Shown here in pieces: positions 37,077-46,531 of a DNA stretch of 64,000 bases. Numbering within the stretch: the stretch's first letter is position 1; every line of letters begins with the position of its first letter. Source of the DNA: Pseudomonas sp. FP2335 (GTDB taxonomy: Bacteria; Pseudomonadota; Gammaproteobacteria; Pseudomonadales; Pseudomonadaceae); assembly GCF_030687535.1 (NCBI RefSeq), contig NZ_CP117437.1:1819501-1883500 (forward strand). The letters are read 5' to 3'. The notes under the pieces were generated by a model that saw nothing but the letters and a program-made list of their open reading frames with translations, did no database searches and had not been told where the DNA came from. Made by a program: the position numbers and the translations under genes.

Positions 37077-38026
37077 CCGTACAATCCCCACGCATTGGCA
37101 TCATCGGCACCGGCGCCATCGGTGGCTTCTACGGCGTGATGCTGGCGCGTGCCGGCTTCGATGTGCACTTCCTGTTGCGCAGCGAATACGCTGCCGTCAG
37201 CCAGCATGGCCTGCGTCTGAACAGCACAGTGCATGGTGCATTGCACCTGCACCCGGTCCAGGCCTATGCCAATGCCGCCGACATGCCGCCCTGCGATTGG
37301 CTGCTGGTGGGCACCAAATCCACCGGCAACGTTGACCTGGCGCCGACTATTGCCCAGGTCGCGGCGCCGGATGCCAAGGTGGTGCTGCTGCAAAACGGCC
37401 TGGACGTCGAAGACAGTCTACGCGAGCACCTGCCGGCGTCGCTGCACCTGCTCGGCGGCTTGTGTTATATCGGCGTGCACCGCTCCGGGCCCGGGGTTGT
37501 CGAGCACCAGGCCCTGGGCCGGGTCAACCTGGGTTATCACAGCGGTACCGCCGCCAATGATGAGGCACGCCAGAAAGCCATTGTCGAAGCCGGCGCCGCG
37601 TTGTTTCATAGGGCGGGCATCGAGTCCCAGGCCATGGCCAATGTGCATCAGGCCCGCTGGCATAAACTGGTGTGGAACGTGCCGTTCAATGGCCTCTCGG
37701 TGCTGTTGGGCACGGGCACCACGGCCATGATGGCGGATGAATCCAGCCGCGAGCTGATCCGCGCGCTGATGGCGGAAGTGGTGCAGGGCGCCCATGCCTG
37801 CGGCCATGAGATTGCCGCCAGCTATGCCGAGCAGATGTTCGCCATGACCGAAACCATGGACGACTATTTGCCCAGCATGTACCACGATCATGTGCACAAG
37901 CGCCCGCTGGAACTGGCGGCGATCTATGCCCGGCCACTGGCTGCCGCCAAGGCGGCCGGTTGTGAGTTGCCGCGAATGCAGGCGCTCTACCAGGCCTTGA
38001 GTTTTATCGACCGGCGCAACCGCTGA
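37073..38026 (+). CDS. 2-dehydropantoate 2-reductase-like protein
   Basis: A 317-residue NADP-dependent ketopantoate-reductase-family enzyme: Rossmann loop GIIGTGAIGGFYG at the N-terminus, the conserved KSTGN and LLQNGLDVEDSL segments, and the helical C-terminal domain with 'RWHKLVWNVPFNGLSVL' containing the catalytic Lys. It may reduce ketopantoate for coenzyme A, but many Pseudomonas encode several paralogues and the substrate of this one is not certain, so I give no symbol. Coupled by overlap to the thioredoxin-like gene and 15 bases ahead of the nucleotidase gene. Confidence 0.85.
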   Translation: MTVQSPRIGIIGTGAIGGFYGVMLARAGFDVHFLLRSEYAAVSQHGLRLNSTVHGALHLHPVQAYANAADMPPCDWLLVGTKSTGNVDLAPTIAQVAAPDAKVVLLQNGLDVEDSLREHLPASLHLLGGLCYIGVHRSGPGVVEHQALGRVNLGYHSGTAANDEARQKAIVEAGAALFHRAGIESQAMANVHQARWHKLVWNVPFNGLSVLLGTGTTAMMADESSRELIRALMAEVVQGAHACGHEIAASYAEQMFAMTETMDDYLPSMYHDHVHKRPLELAAIYARPLAAAKAAGCELPRMQALYQALSFIDRRNR

Positions 38027-38041
38027 GCAGGGGAGAACAGG

Positions 38042-38959
38042 ATGGCGAAGGGATTGGGCGACAAACTGGTGCTGGCGATCTCTTCGCGGGCACTGTTCGA
38101 CCTGAGCGACAGCCATAAGGTCTATCTGGCCCAAGGGGTCGAGGCCTACCGCAAATATCAGATCGAACACGAGGACGAACCCCTCGAGCCCGGCGACGCC
38201 TTTGCATTGGTCAAGAAGCTGCTGAGCCTCAACGCCAGCCTCGGTCGTGCGCGGGTCGAAGTGGTGTTGGTTTCCCGCAATAGTGCCGACACTGGCCTTC
38301 GGGTGTTCAATTCGATCCAGCACTATGGTCTGGATATTTCCCGCGCCGCTTTCGTCGGCGGGCGTAGTCCTTATCCTTATTTGGCCGCCTTTGGTTGTCA
38401 TCTGTTTCTTTCGACCCATGCTGAAGACGTGCGCAGTGCACTCGATGCCGGTTTTGCTGCGGCGACGATTTTGTCGGGCGGCGCACGACGGGCATCGAGT
38501 GATGAACTGCGCATTGCCTTCGACGGTGATGCAGTGCTGTTTTCCGATGAGTCGGAGCGTGTATACCAGGCTGGCGGCCTGGAAGCGTTCCAGGCCAACG
38601 AGCGTGAGTCGGCGCGTCAGCCTTTGCACGGGGGGCCTTTTAAAGGCTTTTTGGCGGCGCTCAATTTGTTGCAGCGTGAGTTCCCGGACGAGTCCTGCCC
38701 GATCCGCACGGCGCTGGTCACCGCCCGTTCGGCACCGTCCCATGAGCGGGTGATTCGTACCTTGCGTGAGTGGGATATTCGTCTGGACGAGTCGTTGTTT
38801 CTTGGTGGGCTGGAGAAGTCCGCGTTCCTGGAGGCGTTTGCCGCCGATGTGTTTTTCGATGACCAGGCCGGTCATTGCGAGAAAGCCAGGGAGGTGGTGG
38901 CCACCGGGCATGTGCCCCATGGCATCAGTAATGAGGTGAGGGTTCAGTCCGGGAGCTAA
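38042..38959 (+). CDS. 5'-nucleotidase (cytosolic NT5C1-like family)
   Basis: A 305-residue member of the bacterial 5_nucleotid family related to animal cytosolic 5'-nucleotidase I. Seen: LVLAISSRALFDL at the N-terminus, EVVLVSRNSADTGLRVFNSIQ, 'LRIAFDGDAVLFSDE' (HAD-type D-x-D) and 'VFFDDQAGHCE' near the end. It should dephosphorylate nucleoside 5'-monophosphates. GGGGAGAACAGG precedes the ATG. Third in a compact operon with the thioredoxin-like and ketopantoate-reductase-like genes. Confidence 0.88.
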   Translation: MAKGLGDKLVLAISSRALFDLSDSHKVYLAQGVEAYRKYQIEHEDEPLEPGDAFALVKKLLSLNASLGRARVEVVLVSRNSADTGLRVFNSIQHYGLDISRAAFVGGRSPYPYLAAFGCHLFLSTHAEDVRSALDAGFAAATILSGGARRASSDELRIAFDGDAVLFSDESERVYQAGGLEAFQANERESARQPLHGGPFKGFLAALNLLQREFPDESCPIRTALVTARSAPSHERVIRTLREWDIRLDESLFLGGLEKSAFLEAFAADVFFDDQAGHCEKAREVVATGHVPHGISNEVRVQSGS

Positions 38960-39029
38960 GCCAGTCGAAGTCGTTGATGCGCTGCTAAGCTCATTCAATC
39001 CCCGCCATCCTGGCAGTCCAGGAGGTTCT

Positions 39030-39530
39030 ATGATTCGTTCGATGCTGTACGCCACGGACCTCGGTCTGTATGCGCCCTATGTGATGCAACATGCACTGGC
39101 GCTGGCGCGAACGTTCAAGGCGGATCTGTATGTGATTCACGTGGTCGAGCCCATCGGGCTGTTCGCCGAATCGGTGTTGCAGAGCTACCTTGATGAGCAG
39201 GCCCTGAGCGAGTGGCAAAGCCAGGGCCTGACCACAGTGATGGCGACGATCGAACAGCGGGTGCTGGACAGTTTTCGCGAGGAACTGGGAGACGGCGAGC
39301 AAGACCTGAAGTTGATCCGCTTGGTCCGGGTGATCCAGGGGGACCCGTGCGAGGTGATACTCGACCAGTTGCGCAAACTTTCCGTGGATCTGCTGATCGT
39401 AGGTAGTCACAGCCATGCAACCGCGACGGCCACCCCGCTTGGGCGGACTGCCGCGCGGGTGCTGCAACTGTCTACGGTGCCGGTTTACCTGGTGCCCTCG
39501 TTACAACGTCGACGTAGTGATGACGTGTGA
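39030..39530 (+). CDS. Universal stress protein family
   Basis: A 166-residue UspA-fold protein: MLYATDLGLYAPYVMQHALALA at the start and a C-terminal nucleotide loop VGSHSHATATATPLGRTAARVLQLSTVPVYLVP. It is a probable ATP/AMP-binding stress protein; its specific role is unknown. Separated by 70 bases from the nucleotidase gene and 104 from cysB, both on the same strand. Confidence 0.88.
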   Translation: MIRSMLYATDLGLYAPYVMQHALALARTFKADLYVIHVVEPIGLFAESVLQSYLDEQALSEWQSQGLTTVMATIEQRVLDSFREELGDGEQDLKLIRLVRVIQGDPCEVILDQLRKLSVDLLIVGSHSHATATATPLGRTAARVLQLSTVPVYLVPSLQRRRSDDV

Positions 39531-39625
39531 TGGTTAGATGTCGATAAAAAGTTCTAGATTTATCCATCAAACCTTTAATATAGTTATATACCGTCGCTGA
39601 TACCCGTGGCGTCTATCTGCTTTGA

Positions 39626-40609
<984 letters not shown>

Positions 40610-40616
40610 AACCGCA

Positions 40617-40672
40617 AAGGGCAGGGGGCCGCTTCGCAGCACAGCGGGAGCAAGCTCCCTCGCCACTTCAAA
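40617..40672. repeat. REP-like repeat copy (second type)
   Basis: GGGGCCGCTTCGCAGC followed by AGCGGGAGCAAGCTCCCTCGCC. The end matches the GGCGAGGG type seen in the kdpB-kdpC gap and at 63,930. It lies between the convergent cysB and Gre-like genes. Confidence 0.65.
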
Positions 40673-40690
40673 CTTGTCGCCTGATGTGGC

Positions 40691-41179
40691 TTATTTAACC
40701 TCGGTAACCACAAACAGTTGCCGAGCGCCCGCTACCAGAATCTCCACCTCATCGCCTTCGAACTTGCCCAGCAGGCTTTTGCCCAGCGGCGAGCGCGGGG
40801 TGATGACGGTCACCGGCTGCCCCACCACGTCCACTTTCAAACCCGCCGCGTCCGGCGCCAGGAACAGCCATTGCTGGCGACCGTTCTCGTCTTCCAGGCC
40901 CAGTAGCGTGCCGACTTCAATACCCCGCTGATCATCGTACCCGCGCAGTTGCAGGTTTTGGCACAGGGTCAGAGCCTGCTTGATCTCTTCGACACGCTTG
41001 GCTTGTCCGGCCGCCAGGTAGGACGCTTCCAGCCCCAGGGTGTCGTATTTGTTCTCGGCGATGTTTTCTTCGTGGGTCGCGGTTTCGTAGGCGGTTTGCG
41101 CAGCACGTCTGGCGATGTCGAGGTCGACGTTGAGCTTTTCCAGGATCAAGTGGTGGACGGCGTGTTTATTCATGGTCAT
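40691..41179 (-). CDS. GreA/GreB-family elongation factor (third Gre type)
   Basis: A 162-residue Gre-like protein: an N-terminal coiled coil with tip HEENIAENKYDTLG, acidic as in true Gre factors (HGDLKENAEY), and a C-terminal Gre domain (VDVVGQPVTVITPRSPLGKSLLGKFEGDEV). It differs from the GreB at 27971. It probably reaches RNA polymerase through the secondary channel; whether it stimulates cleavage is unknown. The ATG at 41179 overlaps the stop of the membrane-protein gene (TGATG), which decides this start over a second Met two codons later. Confidence 0.85.
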   Translation of the reverse strand: MTMNKHAVHHLILEKLNVDLDIARRAAQTAYETATHEENIAENKYDTLGLEASYLAAGQAKRVEEIKQALTLCQNLQLRGYDDQRGIEVGTLLGLEDENGRQQWLFLAPDAAGLKVDVVGQPVTVITPRSPLGKSLLGKFEGDEVEILVAGARQLFVVTEVK

Positions 41180-41547
41180 CAATCGCAGAATTGCAGGACA
41201 TTGGCCCGAGACTTTTCGTTGGGGGCGTTCTGGTCCTGTTGCAGCCAGAACTGGCATTTGGGGTTGGACAGGTTGCGCGCATTGTTGCGGGCCTGATCCA
41301 GGGTTTGCTGCTGTTCCTGCTTGTGCAGGTTCTGTTGATACTGTTCGAACATGCGATTCGGCGGTTCAGGCGCCACCCCTGCAGGCTTGCCCAATTGCTC
41401 GACCGCCTGTGCTACTGGCGCCAGGCTCTGCGGGAACAGATAGCGCGACGCCAGCCAGGCGGTCAACGCAATGGCGATAAACCCCAGCCAGACGCCAAAC
41501 GCGATGGCGGCACTGAGCTTGAACAGCGACAACGGACGATCAGACAT
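41179..41547 (-). CDS. Small membrane protein, unknown
   Basis: A 122-residue protein with an N-terminal transmembrane helix (about residues 15-36, 'AAIAFGVWLGFIAIALTAWLASRY') and a helical Gln/Asn-rich tail (MFEQYQQNLHKQEQQQTLDQARNNARN) ending near two Cys (PKCQFW, LQFCD). I recognise no function. The Gre-like gene is coupled directly downstream. It diverges from earP with a 130-base shared promoter region. Confidence 0.75.
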   Translation of the reverse strand: MSDRPLSLFKLSAAIAFGVWLGFIAIALTAWLASRYLFPQSLAPVAQAVEQLGKPAGVAPEPPNRMFEQYQQNLHKQEQQQTLDQARNNARNLSNPKCQFWLQQDQNAPNEKSRANVLQFCD

Positions 41548-41679
41548 GGCGGCCTCCTGGCAGGCATTTGCGGCGTGGCGGCGATTGTCGCACAGCCACT
41601 GTGCAGAATAATCGCGATCAAGCCTTCTGCATCGGCGCATTTATGCGGACAATCGAGCCTTTGAGCGTTGGAGCCCGGA

Positions 41680-42813
41680 ATGAAAGCCCGCTGGGATATT
41701 TTTTGCAGCGTCGTCGACAACTACGGCGACATCGGCGTGACCTGGCGCCTGGCCCGGCAACTGGTGGCGGAGCACGGCTGTGATGTGCGCCTGTGGGTCG
41801 ATGACTTGCGTGCCTTCGAGCGCATGTGCCCCGAGATTGATGTGCAACGCGATCAGCAATCCCAGGCAGGCGTCGAAGTGCGCCATTGGCCAGCCGAGTG
41901 GACGGGCGCGACGGCGGCGGATGTGGTGATTGCCGCGTTCGCGTGCCAATTGCCGCCTGACTATATGGAAGCCATGGCTGAGCGTGAGCGCCCGCCGTTA
42001 TGGATGAACCTGGATTACCTGAGTGCCGAAGACTGGGTGGTGGGTTGCCATCGCTTGCCTTCGGTGAAGTTCAAGGGCGTGCAGAAGTACTTCTTCTTTC
42101 CCGGCTTCCGCCCTGGTACGGGAGGCTTGTTGCGTGAAGCTGGATTGCTGGAACAGCGTCGGGCGTTTCAGCAGGACACCGCTGCGCAGCATCAATTCCT
42201 ACATGATATGGGGATTGTTCCAGTCGCGGGCGCACGCCTGATCTCGCTGTTTGCCTACGAAAACGCCGGGCTCGCCGCTTGGCTGGACGTGTTATCGACG
42301 GGCGGGCATGCCACTCATCTATTGGTGCCGGAAGGGCGCATCCTCGGCGATGTGCAGCGCTGGCTGGGGGCCGAGGGCCTGGCGGTAGGCGACGTCCATC
42401 AGCGCGATGCCCTGACGGTGCAGGTGCTGCCGTTCGTCCGCCAGGCGCAATACGACCGCCTGCTGTGGTGCTGCGATTTCAACGCGGTGCGCGGCGAAGA
42501 CTCGTTCGTGCGTGCCCAATGGGCCGGCCGGCCGTTGTTGTGGCATATCTATCGGCAGGACGAAGACATCCATCTGGACAAGCTCGATGCCTTCCTGGAA
42601 CTGTACACCGCCGCATTATCACCGGCCGCCCGGGCCGCGTTGATCGCGTTGTGGCAGGCCTGGAACACGGATGGCGATATGGCGCTGTGCTGGAAAATGC
42701 TTGCGGAGCATTGGCCCGAGCTCAACCAGCACGCCGAATCCTGGTGTCTGGAACAGGCCTTGCAGGCCGATCTTGCGACGGCGCTGGTACAGTTTTATGA
42801 AAGTTGGATATGA
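41680..42813 (+). CDS. earP: EF-P arginine rhamnosyltransferase
   Basis: A 377-residue glycosyltransferase of the GT-B/EarP family. The N-terminus KARWDIFCSVVDNYGDIGVTWRLARQL contains the conserved Asp of the DNYGDIG motif that acts in catalysis, and the C-terminal half binds dTDP-rhamnose (FNAVRGEDSFVRAQWAGRPLLWHIYRQDED). It attaches rhamnose to Arg32 of elongation factor P. Its partner efp lies 49 bases downstream. The ATG follows GGAGCCCGGA. Confidence 0.95.
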   Translation: MKARWDIFCSVVDNYGDIGVTWRLARQLVAEHGCDVRLWVDDLRAFERMCPEIDVQRDQQSQAGVEVRHWPAEWTGATAADVVIAAFACQLPPDYMEAMAERERPPLWMNLDYLSAEDWVVGCHRLPSVKFKGVQKYFFFPGFRPGTGGLLREAGLLEQRRAFQQDTAAQHQFLHDMGIVPVAGARLISLFAYENAGLAAWLDVLSTGGHATHLLVPEGRILGDVQRWLGAEGLAVGDVHQRDALTVQVLPFVRQAQYDRLLWCCDFNAVRGEDSFVRAQWAGRPLLWHIYRQDEDIHLDKLDAFLELYTAALSPAARAALIALWQAWNTDGDMALCWKMLAEHWPELNQHAESWCLEQALQADLATALVQFYESWI

Positions 42814-42862
42814 TACGCCACCTTGAATTTTGTAAATCCCATCCAAATTTCGGATATATGCA

Positions 42863-43435
42863 ATGAAAACTGGTAAAGAACTGAAACCCGGTACAGTGAT
42901 CCGTCTCGAAAACGACCCTTGGCTGGTTCAGAAAGCTGAGTTCACCAAGTCTGGTCGTAACAGCGCAATCATGAAGACCAAGCTGAAGAACCTGCTGACC
43001 GGTTACAAGACCGAGATCGTTTACAGCGCCGACGACAAACTGGACGACGTGATCCTCGACCGCAAAGAAGCGACCCTGTCCTTCATCAGCGGCGACACCT
43101 ACACGTTCATGGACACCACTGACTACACCATGTACGAGCTGAACGCTGAAGACATCGAAGCCGTTCTGCCGTTCGTGGAAGAAGGCATGACCGACGTTTG
43201 CGAAGCAATCTTCTTCGAAGACCGTCTGGTTTCCGTAGAGCTGCCGACTACCATCGTGCGTAAAGTTGCCTACACCGAAGGTTCCGCTCGCGGCGACACT
43301 TCGGGCAAGGTCATGAAGCCGGCCAAGCTGGCTAACGGTACCGAGCTGCAAGTAGCCGATTTCATCGAAATCGACGACCTGATCGAGATCGACACCCGCG
43401 AAGGCGGTTCGTACAAAGGTCGCGCCAAGAAGTAA
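42863..43435 (+). CDS. efp: Elongation factor P
   Basis: A 190-residue, three-beta-barrel protein that relieves ribosome stalling at polyproline. The acceptor loop reads KSGRNS with Arg at position 32, the residue modified by EarP in this lineage, rather than the Lys of E. coli EF-P. It pairs with the earP gene just upstream. A terminator follows. Confidence 0.97.
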   Translation: MKTGKELKPGTVIRLENDPWLVQKAEFTKSGRNSAIMKTKLKNLLTGYKTEIVYSADDKLDDVILDRKEATLSFISGDTYTFMDTTDYTMYELNAEDIEAVLPFVEEGMTDVCEAIFFEDRLVSVELPTTIVRKVAYTEGSARGDTSGKVMKPAKLANGTELQVADFIEIDDLIEIDTREGGSYKGRAKK

Positions 43436-43454
43436 TTCTGGCCCCGCCGATACG

Positions 43455-43485
43455 AAAAAAACCCGACTCTGAGTCGGGTTTTTTT
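43455..43485. terminator. Terminator of efp (bidirectional form)
   Basis: AAAAAAACCCGACTC and GAGTCGGGTTTTTTT pair perfectly with a one-base loop offset. A-run and T-run on both sides would serve efp and the convergent ohr. Confidence 0.9.
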
Positions 43486-43501
43486 ATGGGCGCCGTTTAG
43501 G

Positions 43502-43921
43502 TCAGACGGTGACGTGCAGGCGCACATCCACATTGCCGCGGGTGGCGTTGGAGTATGGGCACACCTGATGTGCCGCGTCGACCAGGCTTTGCGCGTCGTC
43601 CTGAGCCAGGCCTGGCAGGCTGATGTGCAGGTCGATGTCCAAGCCAAAACCACCGGGGATTTGACCGATGCCCACATGGGCCGTGATCGAAGCGTCATCC
43701 GGGATTTTGCGTTTGGTCTGGCTGGCGACGAATTTCAGTGCACCGATAAAGCACGCCGAGTAGCCGGCCGCGAACAGTTGCTCAGGGTTGGTCGCCTGGC
43801 CACCGGCACCGCCCAGTTCCTTGGGGGTGGAGAGTTTGACGTCGAGGATATTGTCGCTGGAAACCGCACGACCATCACGGCCGCCGGTGGCGGTGGCTAC
43901 TGCGGTGTAGAGAGTTTGCAT
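43502..43921 (-). CDS. ohr: Organic hydroperoxide resistance protein Ohr
   Basis: A 139-residue OsmC/Ohr-family thiol peroxidase with the two reactive cysteines in place (Cys57 in YSACFIGAL and Cys121 in HQVCPYSNATRGN) and the catalytic Arg region near the N-terminus (GGRDGRAVSSD). It reduces organic hydroperoxides with lipoamide as electron donor. The regulator ohrR lies upstream on the same strand, separated by a gap that holds the operator palindromes and a REPIN. Confidence 0.95.
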   Translation of the reverse strand: MQTLYTAVATATGGRDGRAVSSDNILDVKLSTPKELGGAGGQATNPEQLFAAGYSACFIGALKFVASQTKRKIPDDASITAHVGIGQIPGGFGLDIDLHISLPGLAQDDAQSLVDAAHQVCPYSNATRGNVDVRLHVTV

Positions 43922-43941
43922 GGTGTCGTCCTCTTGGTTTG

Positions 43942-44009
43942 TTGCGCAAAATGTTTGCGCGCTAAGTAGTTGGTGAGGCGAATGTATAGCGCTAATGTTT
44001 TGCGCGCAA
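43942..44009 (-). promoter_or_regulatory. Candidate OhrR operator region
   Basis: TTGCGCAA (43942-43949) and TTGCGCGCAA (44000-44009) are perfect palindromes, each in a direct-repeat context (ATGTTTGCGCGC at 43951 and ATGTTTTGCGCGC at 43995). They lie 20-90 bases upstream of the ohr start. A related ATGTTTAATGCGCC is seen upstream of ohrR near 44692. Confidence 0.6.
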
Positions 44010-44062
44010 GATAAATTTGCAAATTATTTCCAGAAACCACGTGAACCCAATGTGTGTGTAAA

Positions 44063-44139
44063 AGCGGGCTTGCTCGCGAATGCGGCCTGCCAGCTACTAA
44101 TCAAGTGACTGACCCACCACATTCGCGAGCAAGCCCGCT
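44063..44139. repeat. REPIN-like inverted repeat, perfect 20-bp arms
   Basis: Arms at 44063-44082 and 44120-44139 (AGCGGGCTTGCTCGCGAATG and its exact inverse). It lies between ohr and ohrR, downstream of the ohrR stop. Confidence 0.9.
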
Positions 44140-44190
44140 CCCACACAAGGCAGCTCCCACATTTGGCTGCTGGGTGGCTGGTCTACAGTG

Positions 44191-44643
44191 TCAGACGTTG
44201 GCTTGCAGGTTGCTGCGCAGCGCAATCAGATCGGCCTGCAATTTGCGCAACTGCGCCAACTCCAGGCCGCTGGCACCGAGGATGCACTGCGGAATGCCCA
44301 TGGCCTTGTCCTGCAAGGCGCGCCCGGCGTCGGTCAGTTCCACCACCACCACCCGTTCATCCTCACGGCTGCGTGTGCGGCTCAGCAATCCCTCGGCTTC
44401 CAGGCGCTTGAGCAGCGGCGTGAGGGAGCCCGGATCAGTCAGCAGGCGGCTGCTGATTTCGCCGACAGTCAATCCATCCTCTTCCCACAGCACCATCATG
44501 GCCAGGTATTGCGGATAGGTCAGGCCAAGGGCTTGCAGCATTGGCTTGTAAACCTTGGTCATCAGCAGCGAGGTGGAGTGCAGGGCGAAGCACAGCTGGT
44601 TATCCAGCAGCAGGGATTCGCACGGGGCGGGATTTTTGCTCAT
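44191..44643 (-). CDS. ohrR: OhrR, organic-peroxide-sensing repressor (MarR family)
   Basis: A 150-residue MarR-family protein with the OhrR hallmark N-terminal sensing Cys (Cys18 in LDNQLCFALHS) and the winged HTH (LTVGEISSRLLTDPGSLTPLLKRLEAEGLLSRTRSREDERVV). Oxidation of the Cys releases the DNA and induces ohr. It belongs with the ohr gene on the same strand 270 bases downstream. A related gene sits beside glutathione peroxidase at 59,632. Confidence 0.93.
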   Translation of the reverse strand: MSKNPAPCESLLLDNQLCFALHSTSLLMTKVYKPMLQALGLTYPQYLAMMVLWEEDGLTVGEISSRLLTDPGSLTPLLKRLEAEGLLSRTRSREDERVVVVELTDAGRALQDKAMGIPQCILGASGLELAQLRKLQADLIALRSNLQANV

Positions 44644-44723
44644 GGCGGTGCCTTAAAAAAACATGTCTGGGCTGGAATCTAGCGGGCGAATGTTTAATGC
44701 GCCAGATAATTCTGCCCAGGCGG

Positions 44724-45674
44724 TCAGATCAAGCCGCTTTGCAGCGCCAGGTCCCAGGGCGGCACCGGGCTGAAACGGGTTTTCAGGTATTCCAGCAATA
44801 ATCGGCTGCGCGCGTTGGGCTGTTGTTCCAGGCGCAGCGCATAGATCCCGGTGGTCTCCGGGCTCGGCAAGCCGCCTTCACAAAACAGCGGTACGAGTTC
44901 GCCACGCACCAGATATTCGCTGGCCAGCCAGGTGGGCAGGTGTGCGATGCCCAATCCGGCCAGGGCACCGGAGAGCAGGGCTTCGGCATTGTTTGCACTC
45001 ATGCGGATGCGCTGTGGGCGATAGGTCGCGCGGCGCCCATCCAGCTCGAAACGCCAGGCGAATATGGGGGCCAGGCCATCCCAGTCGAGCCCGTCATGGT
45101 CACTCAATTCGCGGGGGTGGGTCGGCGTACCGCGGTTTTTCAGGTAGGCCGGGCTGGCACAGGCGATACGCACGATACTGGCGAGGGGCGTGGCGATCAG
45201 CCGGGTGTCGACGATATGCCCGGCACGCAGCACCAGGTCGACCTTGCCCAAGTGCGCACCCTGCATGTCCACAAAGCTGTCGATCAGGTGCAGGTGCACA
45301 TCCAGCCCGGGGTACACATTCAGGAAGTCCGCAATCACCGGCGCCAGATGCCGACGCCCAAACGCCGCCGGCGCATCCACCCGAATCAGGCCTTCCGGTG
45401 CATGGCTCAGGGACACCGCTTCGGCCCGGGCCAGTTGCAACTCGCTGACAATCCGCCGCGCCCGCTCGGCAAACGCCAGGCCCGCCGGGGTGGGTACCAC
45501 GGCGTGGGTGCTGCGCTGGAACAGGCGGCTGCCCACCGAGCTTTCCAGGCTGTCGATACGCCGCGCCACCGCCGAGGGCGTCAATGGATGGCGGCGTGCG
45601 GCGGCGGAGAAGCTGCCGGTCTCCAGCACATCGAGAAACAGGCTCAGTTGGTCAGTCAGGATATTTGGATTCAT
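44724..45674 (-). CDS. LysR-family transcriptional regulator
   Basis: A 316-residue LysR protein: HTH at about residues 12-55 ('GSFSAAARRHPLTPSAVARRIDSLESSVGSRLF') and effector domain from about 90. It diverges from the TauE/SafE exporter gene with 92 bases between starts, the classic layout for a LysR regulator of its neighbour. The ligand is unknown; a sulfonate or other organic anion is suggested only by the exporter. Confidence 0.88.
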   Translation of the reverse strand: MNPNILTDQLSLFLDVLETGSFSAAARRHPLTPSAVARRIDSLESSVGSRLFQRSTHAVVPTPAGLAFAERARRIVSELQLARAEAVSLSHAPEGLIRVDAPAAFGRRHLAPVIADFLNVYPGLDVHLHLIDSFVDMQGAHLGKVDLVLRAGHIVDTRLIATPLASIVRIACASPAYLKNRGTPTHPRELSDHDGLDWDGLAPIFAWRFELDGRRATYRPQRIRMSANNAEALLSGALAGLGIAHLPTWLASEYLVRGELVPLFCEGGLPSPETTGIYALRLEQQPNARSRLLLEYLKTRFSPVPPWDLALQSGLI

Positions 45675-45766
45675 GGTGAGCGCTTATGCGAGATCGGCAC
45701 AGCCATTGTGCGTTGCTATGCGTTTCCGTGCCATAGCCGACTGCGTAGCATGGAGGTCTTGGGATT

Positions 45767-46531
45767 GTGGAGTGGCGAGCGGTGTTGGATTTAGCGATGT
45801 ACCTGGTATTGGGCGTGGCCTTGGGCACCGTGGGTGGTCTGTTCGGCATTGGTGGCGGGCTGATTGCCATCCCGGTGCTGGGGGTGTTTTTCGGCCTGGA
45901 CCAGCAGATCGCCCAAGGCACGGCCTTGGTGATGGTGGTACCCAACGTGATGCTGGCGCTGTGGCGGTACCATCAACGCAACCGCATTCAACTGCGCCAT
46001 GCGCTGCCGCTGGGGATCATGGGCTTCAGCTTTGCGTGGCTGGGTTCGATCTGGGCGGTGGGCCTGGATGCCGGGGCGATGCGCCTCGGTTTTATCGCCT
46101 TCCTGTTGGCACTGTCGGCCTACAACCTGTTGCGCATGTTCACACGCAACGCGCCGCCGAGTGCCGAGATGCGCTACAGCTGGCCATGGCTCGGTGTCCT
46201 GGGCGCGGCGTCCGGGTCCATGGGCGGTCTGTTTGGTGTGGGCGGCGCGGTGATTGCGACGCCTGTGTTGACTAGCCTGTTCGGCACCTCCCAGGTCGTC
46301 GCCCAAGGGTTGTCCCTGGCTCTGGCATTGCCCAGCACCGGCGTGACCCTGGTGACCTACGCCTGGCACCAGGAGGTGGATTGGTTGATCGGCGTGCCTC
46401 TGGCGGTGGGGGGGCTGCTCAGCATCAGTTGGGGGGTGAAAGTCGCCCACGCCATGCCGGAACGGCTGCTGCGCGGGCTGTTCTGCGGTTTCCTGGTGGT
46501 GTGTGCGGTGATGTTGATGTTTAAAGTTTGA
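45767..46531 (+). CDS. TauE/SafE-family (TSUP) membrane exporter
   Basis: A 254-residue membrane protein with about eight helices and the duplicated TSUP motif: 'GVALGTVGGLFGIGGGLIAIPVL' at the N-half and 'GAASGSMGGLFGVGGAVIATPVL' at the C-half. Family members export sulfite or sulfonates or other organosulfur anions. The start is GTG and not well resolved: GTG at 45767 has GGAGG upstream, GTG at 45782 also has a GGAG. It converges with the next LysR gene (stops overlapping by 11 bases). Confidence 0.85.
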   Translation: MEWRAVLDLAMYLVLGVALGTVGGLFGIGGGLIAIPVLGVFFGLDQQIAQGTALVMVVPNVMLALWRYHQRNRIQLRHALPLGIMGFSFAWLGSIWAVGLDAGAMRLGFIAFLLALSAYNLLRMFTRNAPPSAEMRYSWPWLGVLGAASGSMGGLFGVGGAVIATPVLTSLFGTSQVVAQGLSLALALPSTGVTLVTYAWHQEVDWLIGVPLAVGGLLSISWGVKVAHAMPERLLRGLFCGFLVVCAVMLMFKV

